In this document: in pieces, positions 7,097-16,536 of the stretch | How positions within the stretch are numbered: position 1 is the first letter of the stretch | Layout: each line of letters begins with the position of its first letter | IMG/VR virus record: IMGVR_UViG_3300010158_000282 | Span: 1-25,810 of that record | Length of the DNA: 25,810 nt | From: a virus | Reading direction: 5' to 3' (one strand) | Notes under the pieces: model-generated | Databases searched by the model: none | Seen by the model: the letters and a program-made list of their open reading frames with translations, nothing else | Told to the model about the DNA's origin: nothing | Translations under genes and position numbers: made by a program

Positions 7097-7182
7097 TGGA
7101 CATGCGGGTTGCTCCTTTTGTCCTTCTTCTTGGTTGAAGATTCCCCAGACCCTCCCCCCGCCCTAACCGGCGGGGGTTTTTT
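7097..7182 (+). ncRNA. Predicted structured small RNA with an anti-Shine-Dalgarno loop
   Basis: A strong promoter and an intrinsic terminator bracket about 86 bases with no credible open frame. Three hairpins can be drawn by eye. SL1 pairs GGACA (7098-7102) with UGUCC (7119-7123) around a 16-base loop that displays GGUUGCUCCUU. SL2 pairs UCUUC (7125-7129) with GAAGA (7136-7140). SL3 is the terminator. A C/U-rich loop in a 5' hairpin is the usual layout of small RNAs that pair with ribosome binding sites. The loop is complementary to the start region of the gene at 2176, so it may repress that early gene in trans. The transcript also lies at the convergence point, antisense to any read-through from the - strand virion operon. 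Expression and function are inferred. Confidence 0.55.
7155..7182 (+). terminator. Rho-independent terminator ending the early operon and the small RNA
   Basis: CCCCCGCC (7155-7162) and GGCGGGGG (7169-7176) form an uninterrupted 8-bp G+C stem around a 6-base loop, followed by six T residues (7177-7182). The T tract is only on the + strand side. The reverse strand has no U tract after the hairpin, so it should stop early transcription but not clearly the converging virion operon. Confidence 0.93.
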
Positions 7183-10100
7183 ATGAGGCAGCGGCGCGGA
7201 TATCGCGCAGGATGTAGTCAGCCTCGTCCTGCTTGAAGTAGCTACCATACAGGCCGAGCCCATGACGTTCGATCTGGGCGTCTATGCTGTTGGAGATAGT
7301 ATCCCCGTCGATAACCATACCCGGGCGTGGGTACCGCTTGTTGTAGGCGCGTATCCGGTCCAGCGCATCCTTAACGTCTTCCTTGGTGTGCTTCTGGAAC
7401 AGGGTGGAAGTAAGTCTATTGAGGACTTGGTTCTTGGTATGGGTCTGCTCAAGGCTCTCGCCGGTACGGTTAAACTTCTCATCCTGCAGACGGGACAGGC
7501 GCTGCGGTTGCACCCCGAGAACCGAAGCCACAAAATGCAGATCATCGAAGTCCGTGGGCTTTAGGATAACGTCGCCGTTAGAAGTAGTTGCGCCTCTATC
7601 AGTGTGTTCGACAGCTTGCAATGTGCCCTTAACCAAGGCGGGGGAGAGTTTCTCCAACCCGCGCATGTAGTTTCCGTTGTCGAAGTCATCCATCGCCCCT
7701 GACATATTAGTACCAGCAGACACACCGGGGCCTAGGTTGGCTAGGATGAAATTCTTGGTGGTTTCCGCCCATGAGTTACCCTTCTGCCCTGAACGCAGCC
7801 ACATGTTATTAAACGAGGTTTTGGAACCCCAGTTCTGGTCCAGCATCGTAGAAATGGGGCCATACATAATCATATCGCTAAGGGTCACGGGGGGTCTGCT
7901 ACCAATACCCGGCACGGAAATATTCCCAAAATGCTCCGGCATGAATTCATAACGGAAGCGGCGATCAGAGTCATCGGCGGTCAGGGGGTTACGAACACGA
8001 CGCTTGCGCTTGGTGTCATCATCTTCAAGCCCGTCCAAAACCACGTCGATAGTAGCGGCTATGGTGGAATACAGGGGCTGGCCAAGAAGTCCGTGGAACA
8101 ACCCACCGATAAGAAGAACACCAGCAAGCTCGTTCATAGCCTGCATCTTTACCGCAGTCGTCTCACCCGCCATGGAGCGATAGGCATTCTCCAAGAAGAA
8201 CTTGGTGGTGTTGATGGCATACTGCTTGAATTGGAACAGGATACGACCTGCATTGTTCTTCATGAAGCTTGGGCGTTCGAACTCACTGTAGTCCCCAAGG
8301 GTATCGTTAATGGTATCTATGGCATCCTGAATGGATTCTTCAAAAGCTTTGGCGTCATCAAACTTAACGCCCGCCTTGGCCGCTGCGGCCTTCTTGGCAT
8401 TATAGGCTAGAGTGAAGGCGGACATACCGGTTATCTCACGGCTCAACTGTTCCATGGCGGCAAAGCCGGAAGTCAACACCTTATAGGCTTTATAAACCCC
8501 ACGTTTTGCGTCGTGGCCGATACCCGGCTCTGTGTCTATATCCAGAGGGGTAAGTTTCACATCCGTGAAAGAACTTGTGGGGGTGTCGTTAAACACGTTG
8601 TGTTCTAGAAGAGTTTTGTAGGCCCGCCCAGATACAGCATCGCCCATCACGCCGGGGGCGTTGCCCATCGAAGGCCACGTAAACACCGTCTTGCCGTTCT
8701 CCTGCTTGGTAAACCGCACAGTCTTCAATACGTTGGAGAACTTGCCAACTGTGGCCGCTGCAGGACCATACCCATATCTGGAACCCAGATTAGGCATAAC
8801 GCGGATAGGGATGGAGGTAGCCTGTGTAATTGCCGTAGCCCCACTGGTAAGCAGCATAAGGTGCGCGAAACGGTTTACTCCCTGCACAAGCCAACTGCGG
8901 GGTTTGGGGTTCAGCTCATCCTCAAACCGCTTGTTCATCTCGTCCACAGCGATCTTAAGCTTTTCGGAGATAGCGGGGTTAGCCTTCTCAGCATTGATCT
9001 TGGCCATCTTCATCTCAGCCCGGATAAGCGGGGCGTACTTGATCTTCGGCAACTGGTTTGAGTACTGGGAAATGGAAGACTCCAGCACCTTGAGAAAGTT
9101 CATGCTGAACCCGGGGACGTTTTCCGCCCGCATCTGGTTCTTACCCAAGCTTCTGGCGGGCAGGTGCGCCAACAGTACTTCGTTAAGAGAAGCCTTCATC
9201 TCCTGCTTTAGCGTATCCGGGTTAGCCCCCTGCAGTTTACCCTTATCAATAATGTCGTACAGCCTACTGACTACAGCACTGGGGTTGTTGGGGTCGTAAG
9301 AATTGTCTTCCGGCATGAACTCCGTGTTAACCAGATTGCGTATAGAAGCCAGATTGGTTGACTTTATACCGTCCCGCGTAAGTAGTTCTTTGATCTTGGC
9401 ATCACGCTTTTTCTGCGAGTCGAACCGGTGATACTCATACTTAGGACCACCAGTGTTCTCGTTTTCGCGCGAAGAGTAGCGAAGCACATAGTCGCCAAAC
9501 CGCTTGAAGGGGAAGTACTGCTCAACGGCTGACGGGTGAGGGGCTCCCATATAGAAATCTTCCCTAGGCGCACCAGCCTCGGCCTCTATGTTCTCATAAG
9601 CCTTCTTGATTTCATCCTTGTCAGCATCGTTGTCTACTTGCGCCATGGCGTTATCCAGCCACCTGCGCTTAAGCAAGGTATACATGTTCCGATAGTACCG
9701 GCGCACGTCGAGGTATAACTGCTGCCCGCCCTTATGGGTACCCAGCTCATCCCAAAGTTTCTTTATTTCATCTATGTCAGCCTGCCTCTTCGCTATGAGA
9801 GCGGATACCTTCTTGGTGCTAGGCAGAGTTTTTAGATACGCGAGGACGGGGTCGGAAGTCGCGGTGGGGTCTATGGAATTGAGACGGGCCTTGCTCATGA
9901 GCGCGCTCATAACCTTCTGCCCATAAGCCCCGTTATAGTCTACATACCGCTGAAGAAGTACGGAGCCAGACCGCATGAAGTTGTGACGCTCTGCAAGCAT
10001 CAGCCGGAGCAAATCTCTGCCTTTCTTAAACTGCGGGATACGCCCGCCCAACCACTTTATGAGGGTAGAAGAGGGCAGTTTATCTATCGTAAACTTAAAA

Positions 10101-13100
10101 ACCTTGGGGTCCAACGTCTGGAGTTTCTTCTCCAGAGAGGCGATAACGGGGTCAGCAGAATGCCCAAGCGTGGCTTCCCGCATGGCAGCGGTCATAGAAA
10201 CGGCGGTATTTGCCGTCTTCATCTTCTCAAGGGCCTGATCCGTCTGTGCCTCGGCCTCCGGCATTGTCTTGGGGGTTTCATTACCGATATTGCTGCCGTA
10301 CTGCACGGCTCCGGGCACACTCTCCACAGAAGGAGCAATCGTGTAATCGCGAGTGTTATTGTTCATGTACCGGACGAAAGCATCATCGGGAAGCCAGCCT
10401 TTATTCTTCGCCCTAGCGAAAAACCTACGAAGAGACTGGGCAACGCGGTAAAAGAACTTTTCGATGACGCTCTGCGGCTTAGACGCACTGGTCGTCCAAC
10501 GGGCCACTTGGTCTGCGTACCACTCCGAGAACGACTCCCAGTAATTGCGGCGCTCCGCAGCAGTCAGCTCTCTTGGTACAGAAGTACTACCAGCCGTCTC
10601 TCTGGCGCGAAGGGCATTGATAAGCCCGCGTGTATCCTTACCTTGAACAGACTTCAACCACTTGGCGTGGGCCGCCCGCAGCATAGCCTTCATCTCCGGG
10701 GAAGCGTTGGTAAACGCTGAAATCTCATGGGCGTGGCCCATCTCGTGGGCGATACGCTCTAGGGTCAACCCCGGCGAAGCCGGGTCATACAGGACGTAGA
10801 AGGTGTTCTTACCTACGTATCCAGACGAGCCCCACTTGGGATCATTCACATCTTCTTCCGGCACCACCAGCCCGCGCAGGGGGCCAGTAAACTTGTCTTG
10901 GTTCTTTCTGGCGTGGTTGATGGTGGAGACGTAGAGGTTCACCCCGGGCAGGAGAAGGTTCTTGAGTGCCGCTACCGTCTTAGCCAGACGAGCGGGCATA
11001 TCAGAGGAGGAAGAGAAGCCATCTTTGTCGAAGGTAACAAAGGGGCGCAGGGCATGTTCTTGTGCTTCGGCGGCTTCCAGACGGGCCTTGGCCGCACGGA
11101 GAGTTTCTGCGTTTTTCGCGCTTACGAAGTCCCCTTCTTCAGTGCCGCCGTAGCGGGTGTTATCCACATCCGACCTGCCCAGAACCCCGTCCACGATGGG
11201 GAGGTAAATAGGCTGGCCGTTTACGACATTGCGTCCTTCAATTAGACCTAGCTTACTATCCCCAAAGACAACCTTGCCGCCGAGGTTCTTGGCATGTTGT
11301 TCGATAGGCTCAAGACGAGAAGGACTAGTGTCTTCAGCAGGGATGCCAGCAGTGTCGGAAACCAAAGCCGGGAGGTCACTAAAAACATCCGCCGCATCAG
11401 TAGGGATATCGGGAGAAACCAACAAATCCGTAGATGGCTGAACAGCGCGCCTACCCCGGATAAGTACCTTGGGTTCTTTTTCAAGAGGTTTCGCAGACGC
11501 ATCCCAAAGCGCATCATTAGACACGTAGGCATCCGTGCCATCTGCTTCGGGGTCGAGTTCACCGGTCTCCTTATCAATAGCGTACTTTACGCCCTTTTTC
11601 GCTCTGGCCTGTACTCTACCGAATTCGTCTACGACATGCGTGGAAGAGTCGAAGTCATCATCAAGCCACGCCAACTCTTCCTGAATGGGCTCTTTAGTAT
11701 CGGAAGATACTTTGTTAGAAGTCTTTTTTTCTTTCGGCGTTTCCGGAAGATTTGAAAACAGGCCGAGTTGCTCGTGGGTATCATTGGCTCCCCAAGCGGG
11801 CATATTATCATGAAGGCCAACGGCTTCTAGAGCTTTAAGCCACTCGCTCTCGACCTCGTGTCTGTTTTTTAGACTAGCATAGTAACTAACAGCTCTTTCT
11901 TGGGGGGTGCCAACAGGAGCTATTTGGGTGCGTTTTCTATCCTTTACACGGGCACCGAGTGTCTGCATCAGGTTCCACTCGCCTGCGTCCTCAATGGTGT
12001 CTCTCTTGAGAAGGTCGAGCCGCTTTACGTCCGTCTTACGCTTGTTAAGAAGAGACTGCAGGGAAGCCATAGCGTTAATTTCGGGGTGCTGCGGTATGGT
12101 CTTGCTGTCTTTAATGAGCTTCTCCAACTCTGCGATATCCGCATCTTGGGTCGCCACTTCCTCTTTAAAGAGTTGGATCAGACGGGCGCGATCAGGACCC
12201 CGTAGGGACATAACAAGCGAAATAATACCGGGAGTATCAGTATACTTCGAAGTCTCGTTACGCATGTAGTTTACGGCGTCTTCCCGTTTACTCTTCAGTA
12301 AGTCCTGCATCGGCTCCATGGCAGTACCGGTGAGGCTATCAATCTCTTCGTCCACTGCAGTGCGACGGGCGTGGTCAAGCTGCCGGTTTCTGTCAGCCAG
12401 CACTCTGGCTCTGCGCTCCGCAGGGGTCTCGGGCTCCACTTGGGAAGCGTCAGGGATGCCGTGCTTGAAGATAAGGGGGGCTTCTACCTTGGGTTTTGCC
12501 GCGCCACGACCCTTTACCACGACGGAAGCAGGAGTAGCCGTTTCGGGCAGGTCTCCGAACAGACCGGGTTCACCAACACCCTTACCCTCCTGCGGGGCCA
12601 TCAAGTTCATCACCCAGCGGAGTGCGACCTCGGGGGGGACTTCGTCTTGCACCGCCAGTGTAGCTGCTTGGGTTATTTGCTTAGGCGTAGCGACAGAGTA
12701 TTCCTCTGGGTTCTTGTCAATTATATCTAATATGTTGGCTTTGGCAGTAGCAGTGCGTTCCTTACGAGGCGCAAGGGGGACAGTCTCCACCACAGGAGCA
12801 GAAGCAGAATTGTTAGCGGGAACGGCAGCGGAAGTATCAACAGCAGGCACACCGCCAAGAGGAGGCGGCCCACCAGAAGTATCTTCCCGTTCGAGTACCT
12901 GAACAAAAGCATCCTGCGGAGCAATACCACTTTTTACCAGCGCCTGAAACCTCTGCGCCTGCGGCTCTGATAACTTAATATTGCTGGGATTAACTTCTTG
13001 GTCTGTAGCGGGCGCGGTAACGGGAGCAGGAGCAGGAGCAGGAGCAGGAGTAGCGGGGGGTTCGGGGAGCTTATCAATGGTGGCCGCTACATTCTCTCTT

Positions 13101-14485
13101 ACGGCCTTCACATCATCCGTGGCTTTGGTTATTCCCGGAATAACCGTGGTATCAAGCCCAAGTACCGTCGCCGCTGCAGCCTCATGGTCCATGCCATGAA
13201 GTGCTACTAGCTGGTTTACCTGCTCGGTTTGCTCCGGAGAGAACTGCGGTTCTTCCTGCTTCTGGACTTCCTGCTCGACACCACTATGCTTCCCAAGCTC
13301 CTGCTCCGCCAGATATATGGAGTCATCAAGGGTATGCCCTTCGTCCTGCTGAATTTTCAGTGCCAGCATCTTCCCGGCATCGGATAGGGCTTCGAACCGC
13401 TTTTTTACGTCGTCATTAGTAGTGCTTATGTCAGTACTGGTGTTCGTGTCTGTCTTATTGTCTTCGCCCGCGAGGCCTTGGCGGGCAGCATTTCTGGTCT
13501 TCAATGCACCGATGGTACCAGCGGGGACACCAAATATGGACGTAAGCGCCAGTGCCCCAGTCGCGGCTTGCTTGTACTCCCCGATAGCGTCGTCATCCCC
13601 AAGGGGAAGACCAGCCTGCCAACGCTCCAAAACCTGTTGGGCTATTTCAGTAGGTACTTCTACAGCGGCACCCTCGACGATACCGCGAGTAATGCCTCCA
13701 GCCACAGTTTTAAGAGTGCCCTGCTGGGCGGCGGCAATAAGCTTTTCGGCAGCACCCTCCGCGCCCTTACCGGCTTTTTCGATGAGCGGTTTCACGAATG
13801 GGAGAGCCTTGACAAGGTGCTTAAGGACCCCGATCTCCACCATATCCAAAGCACCCTCACCAGCACCTGCTACAGCAGCCTTACCGACGTTTACATCTTC
13901 CGGAGTTTGACCCCTATCTATGGCGTCCTGTTGCTGTTTTGCCTGACGGGCTAGGCCTTGGATCATATACTGAGAAGCACTGGTACCTAGGAATGCAGAC
14001 CCGCTGGCAACAGTACCAGCGGTAAGCGTGGGGACAATAGCCGGGGCACCAACAACAGAAGCACCCTCGCCAACCGCCGCCGCGCCAAAAGGAAGTCCCG
14101 CAGCCCAACTTGCCGCAATGGGAGCGGCCATCTGCCCCAAAGAGCCACCAGCTAGTTCCTTCAGGTATTCCCAGTTCTCGCCCTTGCCAAAGTCACCCAC
14201 GCCCTCACCGTGCTTGGACTTTGTAGCTTCAAGAAGGGCTGTCCGGTTATCGTCCGAGGGGTTAGAGGCATAGGCAGTAGCCTCAGGAAGCGCGCCAAGG
14301 GTAGACGCAGCATCTTTGAAAGAACCAAAGAAGCCGGGGCGTTCGGGTGCTTCGGGGGTCGGTGCCTTACCTGCCTCCGGATGAGCTTTTAGGATTACAT
14401 TACGCACTTGTTCAGGCGAAGCGCCGGGAGGTCCTTCGGTAGTGTAAGTTATGCCGTTAGGTGCGGTAATCTGGTACGTCGTCAT
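7181..14485 (-). CDS. Giant polyvalent virion protein with zincin metalloprotease motif
   Basis: At 2434 aa this takes more than a quarter of the window. It starts with a short domain (YQITAPNGITYTTEGPPGAS) common at the N-terminus of large phage ejection proteins. A Gly/Ala hydrophobic stretch follows (about 115-180), then long Pro/Ala/Glu-rich linkers. A zincin active site HEMGH lies at 1247-1251 (HEMGHAHE), with a downstream Glu in SFSEWYAD (E1321) placed to be the third metal ligand. The C-terminal half is typical of 'large polyvalent proteins': long helices, a hydrophobic segment near 2113-2145 (LLIGGLFHGLLG), then a closing region with VLGVQPQRLSRL and a final basic helical tail. Such proteins are packaged in the virion and injected with the DNA to act on the host early in infection. 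It is the last gene of the virion operon, 3 bases after the preceding stop, with only a weak Shine-Dalgarno. Confidence 0.87.
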   Translation of the reverse strand: MTTYQITAPNGITYTTEGPPGASPEQVRNVILKAHPEAGKAPTPEAPERPGFFGSFKDAASTLGALPEATAYASNPSDDNRTALLEATKSKHGEGVGDFGKGENWEYLKELAGGSLGQMAAPIAASWAAGLPFGAAAVGEGASVVGAPAIVPTLTAGTVASGSAFLGTSASQYMIQGLARQAKQQQDAIDRGQTPEDVNVGKAAVAGAGEGALDMVEIGVLKHLVKALPFVKPLIEKAGKGAEGAAEKLIAAAQQGTLKTVAGGITRGIVEGAAVEVPTEIAQQVLERWQAGLPLGDDDAIGEYKQAATGALALTSIFGVPAGTIGALKTRNAARQGLAGEDNKTDTNTSTDISTTNDDVKKRFEALSDAGKMLALKIQQDEGHTLDDSIYLAEQELGKHSGVEQEVQKQEEPQFSPEQTEQVNQLVALHGMDHEAAAATVLGLDTTVIPGITKATDDVKAVRENVAATIDKLPEPPATPAPAPAPAPVTAPATDQEVNPSNIKLSEPQAQRFQALVKSGIAPQDAFVQVLEREDTSGGPPPLGGVPAVDTSAAVPANNSASAPVVETVPLAPRKERTATAKANILDIIDKNPEEYSVATPKQITQAATLAVQDEVPPEVALRWVMNLMAPQEGKGVGEPGLFGDLPETATPASVVVKGRGAAKPKVEAPLIFKHGIPDASQVEPETPAERRARVLADRNRQLDHARRTAVDEEIDSLTGTAMEPMQDLLKSKREDAVNYMRNETSKYTDTPGIISLVMSLRGPDRARLIQLFKEEVATQDADIAELEKLIKDSKTIPQHPEINAMASLQSLLNKRKTDVKRLDLLKRDTIEDAGEWNLMQTLGARVKDRKRTQIAPVGTPQERAVSYYASLKNRHEVESEWLKALEAVGLHDNMPAWGANDTHEQLGLFSNLPETPKEKKTSNKVSSDTKEPIQEELAWLDDDFDSSTHVVDEFGRVQARAKKGVKYAIDKETGELDPEADGTDAYVSNDALWDASAKPLEKEPKVLIRGRRAVQPSTDLLVSPDIPTDAADVFSDLPALVSDTAGIPAEDTSPSRLEPIEQHAKNLGGKVVFGDSKLGLIEGRNVVNGQPIYLPIVDGVLGRSDVDNTRYGGTEEGDFVSAKNAETLRAAKARLEAAEAQEHALRPFVTFDKDGFSSSSDMPARLAKTVAALKNLLLPGVNLYVSTINHARKNQDKFTGPLRGLVVPEEDVNDPKWGSSGYVGKNTFYVLYDPASPGLTLERIAHEMGHAHEISAFTNASPEMKAMLRAAHAKWLKSVQGKDTRGLINALRARETAGSTSVPRELTAAERRNYWESFSEWYADQVARWTTSASKPQSVIEKFFYRVAQSLRRFFARAKNKGWLPDDAFVRYMNNNTRDYTIAPSVESVPGAVQYGSNIGNETPKTMPEAEAQTDQALEKMKTANTAVSMTAAMREATLGHSADPVIASLEKKLQTLDPKVFKFTIDKLPSSTLIKWLGGRIPQFKKGRDLLRLMLAERHNFMRSGSVLLQRYVDYNGAYGQKVMSALMSKARLNSIDPTATSDPVLAYLKTLPSTKKVSALIAKRQADIDEIKKLWDELGTHKGGQQLYLDVRRYYRNMYTLLKRRWLDNAMAQVDNDADKDEIKKAYENIEAEAGAPREDFYMGAPHPSAVEQYFPFKRFGDYVLRYSSRENENTGGPKYEYHRFDSQKKRDAKIKELLTRDGIKSTNLASIRNLVNTEFMPEDNSYDPNNPSAVVSRLYDIIDKGKLQGANPDTLKQEMKASLNEVLLAHLPARSLGKNQMRAENVPGFSMNFLKVLESSISQYSNQLPKIKYAPLIRAEMKMAKINAEKANPAISEKLKIAVDEMNKRFEDELNPKPRSWLVQGVNRFAHLMLLTSGATAITQATSIPIRVMPNLGSRYGYGPAAATVGKFSNVLKTVRFTKQENGKTVFTWPSMGNAPGVMGDAVSGRAYKTLLEHNVFNDTPTSSFTDVKLTPLDIDTEPGIGHDAKRGVYKAYKVLTSGFAAMEQLSREITGMSAFTLAYNAKKAAAAKAGVKFDDAKAFEESIQDAIDTINDTLGDYSEFERPSFMKNNAGRILFQFKQYAINTTKFFLENAYRSMAGETTAVKMQAMNELAGVLLIGGLFHGLLGQPLYSTIAATIDVVLDGLEDDDTKRKRRVRNPLTADDSDRRFRYEFMPEHFGNISVPGIGSRPPVTLSDMIMYGPISTMLDQNWGSKTSFNNMWLRSGQKGNSWAETTKNFILANLGPGVSAGTNMSGAMDDFDNGNYMRGLEKLSPALVKGTLQAVEHTDRGATTSNGDVILKPTDFDDLHFVASVLGVQPQRLSRLQDEKFNRTGESLEQTHTKNQVLNRLTSTLFQKHTKEDVKDALDRIRAYNKRYPRPGMVIDGDTISNSIDAQIERHGLGLYGSYFKQDEADYILRDIRAAAS
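13023..13050. repeat. GGAGCA hexanucleotide microsatellite inside the giant gene
   Basis: Four perfect GGAGCA units are followed by GGAG. On the coding (-) strand they encode an alternating Pro-Ala linker (PAPAPAPAP). Length variation here would change the linker in multiples of two residues and keep the frame. Confidence 0.9.
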
Positions 14486-14488
14486 TCA

Positions 14489-16528
14489 CTATGTCCACGG
14501 TACTGATACAACGCCCGATCCCGAAGAAGCACCACCAAGCCCTGAGCCGCCAACCCCATAAGCATCAAAACGTGCTTGCAGTTGGTCAATCTGGGCCTGA
14601 ATCTTTTTCTTTGTGGCGTCATCCGGTGCTATGAGAAGCTGACCTTGCAAGTCCTTTATGGAATTACGCAGAGCCCCCACCATAGACCCGCCGCCAAACA
14701 AACTGGAGGCAGACTGCTTGTCGATAATAGCCTGCGCCCTAGCCGCAGCCAAACTCATAGGTATACCCGCAGCTTTTGCCTTCTCCATAATACCAGCGGC
14801 AGCGGTATTGATCTCCCACTTACCCTCAGGTTCCGCCTCAATACTAAGCATCTTGTTCTGGTAGTCCTTGGAATTGGCCAGTTCTTCTTTCTTAAGCGCA
14901 AGAGCATCATTATCCTTGCCAGAGGAGCCATATTCCTTGACGCCTGCGGTAACGCCTTCGCCAAACCCACCCAGAGCATCGGGGCGTTTAGTACTCATCA
15001 TGGCACCAGCCACACTCAATAGCGCCATACCCTTACGTTCCTGTTGCTGGTCTGCCAACCACTTAGAAATGGCATCCTCACTAGAAGCCGCAGCAGGAGC
15101 CGTTGTGGGAGTGGCGGCGGGGGTAGTGACAGGAGCCTTAAAAGCAGCTTCCGCAGCAGGATCAGAACCCATCTTATAATAAGGCATATGTGGGCCAGTG
15201 GGGGCGGATGGTTTAGTATCCTCCTTGGGAATCTGATTCTGCGGGACAGTCGCCCAATTATGGACGTTTGCAATAACTTTGCCCGGAAGCACACCAAAGA
15301 GGTTACCAGCTATACCTGCAGCATTTGTACCAACATACCTTGCTGCATCGCCCAACCCAGAACCCGAACCATTAGGATCAATATCCTTCATACTCTGCAT
15401 TGGATAGAGGGAGGGAGGCTTTATATACTTACCGTCGTTTGCCGAGGATATATTATAATAACCCAGCGCACCATCCGGGTCCGGTCCAGAATAGTCATAA
15501 GAAGAACTTGGTGCTGACTTTGGTTTTCTATTAGGAACAGCTTCAGCATCCCCACCAGTGTACGTATCCGCCTGAGCTGACTGCACTGGATTAAGATTAG
15601 CTATGAGCTGGCCAAGACCTGTCTTGCCGCCGTGGAAAACCGTACCGCCGAGTACGGCACTACCGGGATTGTCTTTCATCTTTTGCATGTACCCGATATC
15701 AGTACCGGGGCCATATGCCTTGGGGTTCGCGGAAGAGAAATCTGTCTGGTCCTGCGGTACCTGATCCAACAGGAGAGACGAGCCATAAATATTGTCAGCC
15801 CTGCCCGGATTGGGCCCCTTTACATACAAATTACTCGGGGCGTGGTTGTTCGCCCCCGTACCAGTAACCGACTGGAAAGCATTTGGCTTGGTTAGCGCGC
15901 CTTGAATGCCGCCATCGTCCGTCCTAGCCCTATTAAGGATAGACCCCATAATGCCCGCTTCCTCCTGCGGAACACTCCTTGCGCTTGCTTCGGCGTGGGT
16001 AGCCTTAACCAGCATGTCAAACTCGGCGTCCGAAATCGGCTTACCATAGTACTGTTCCGCGCGAGCTTTTGCGGCGGCGCGGCTCTTGGGGTTACCAAAA
16101 CTACCACCTCCCGAAAAAGCCACAATACCGCCGGGAGCGAAGTGCCGTTCGTTGAACATGCTGTCCGGGAGCGGGAGGTCGATAAGACCACCACCAGCCG
16201 CATGCATAGGAGCCCCACCTTGAGGAGGCGGAGGAGCAGAAGCCATCTGCTGCGGGGGAGGCGAAGCTGGAGGAGCACCGGGAGGAGCCGGAGGAGCCGC
16301 TTGCTGTTGGGGCTGGGGGTTAAGAAGTTGGTCCCTTATAGTCGGCTTCTGCTGCGCCTGTTTCTGGGCCTCCATCTTAAACCGCTGCGCCTCATTAGCC
16401 GCCAGTGTGGCGTCGAGAACGGTAATGGCACCCGAAGCTACCTCCTTACGCAAAAGGTCAGGTTGCCCACCATTGGTGGCCCGAAGAATTTGGTCAGTGC
16501 TGACCTTGGAGAGACTTCCTAGAGACAT
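14489..16528 (-). CDS. Internal virion protein with SleB-like cell-wall hydrolase domain
   Basis: This 679-aa protein begins with a helical segment, then a Pro/Gln-rich linker (about 70-105) and two short Gly motifs, AAGGGL (110-115) and APGGIVAFSGGG (131-142), that recur in phage internal proteins. Residues about 165-310 resemble the SleB (Hydrolase_2) family: a helix with Glu in ATHAEASARSV (E180 a plausible catalytic acid), GIMGSILNRAR, and an N-AFQSVTG segment, closing with GGTVFHGG. These enzymes cleave peptidoglycan. Inside a virion protein this would locally open the wall during DNA entry. The C-terminal third has LLSVAGAMMSTKRPDALGGF, a pattern also seen in ejection proteins, then a coiled-coil-like stretch. 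It is co-transcribed with the 563-aa and 2434-aa genes. Confidence 0.8.
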   Translation of the reverse strand: MSLGSLSKVSTDQILRATNGGQPDLLRKEVASGAITVLDATLAANEAQRFKMEAQKQAQQKPTIRDQLLNPQPQQQAAPPAPPGAPPASPPPQQMASAPPPPQGGAPMHAAGGGLIDLPLPDSMFNERHFAPGGIVAFSGGGSFGNPKSRAAAKARAEQYYGKPISDAEFDMLVKATHAEASARSVPQEEAGIMGSILNRARTDDGGIQGALTKPNAFQSVTGTGANNHAPSNLYVKGPNPGRADNIYGSSLLLDQVPQDQTDFSSANPKAYGPGTDIGYMQKMKDNPGSAVLGGTVFHGGKTGLGQLIANLNPVQSAQADTYTGGDAEAVPNRKPKSAPSSSYDYSGPDPDGALGYYNISSANDGKYIKPPSLYPMQSMKDIDPNGSGSGLGDAARYVGTNAAGIAGNLFGVLPGKVIANVHNWATVPQNQIPKEDTKPSAPTGPHMPYYKMGSDPAAEAAFKAPVTTPAATPTTAPAAASSEDAISKWLADQQQERKGMALLSVAGAMMSTKRPDALGGFGEGVTAGVKEYGSSGKDNDALALKKEELANSKDYQNKMLSIEAEPEGKWEINTAAAGIMEKAKAAGIPMSLAAARAQAIIDKQSASSLFGGGSMVGALRNSIKDLQGQLLIAPDDATKKKIQAQIDQLQARFDAYGVGGSGLGGASSGSGVVSVPWT

Positions 16529-16536
16529 GGCTTTGC

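Noticed and set aside
8661-10720. Long + strand frames (212 and 245 codons) opposite the giant gene
   Set aside because: They lie antisense to a gene with clear protein-level motifs, show no recognisable domains and lack operon-like spacing. They are shadow frames.
11723-11729. Run of seven T (A7 on the coding strand) in the giant gene as a frameshift site
   Set aside because: The frame continues undisturbed through it, no useful alternative frame opens there, and no stimulatory structure was noticed.
13023-13050. Repeat considered as a CRISPR or origin iteron
   Set aside because: The units are directly adjacent without spacers, lie in frame in a coding region and simply encode a Pro-Ala linker.
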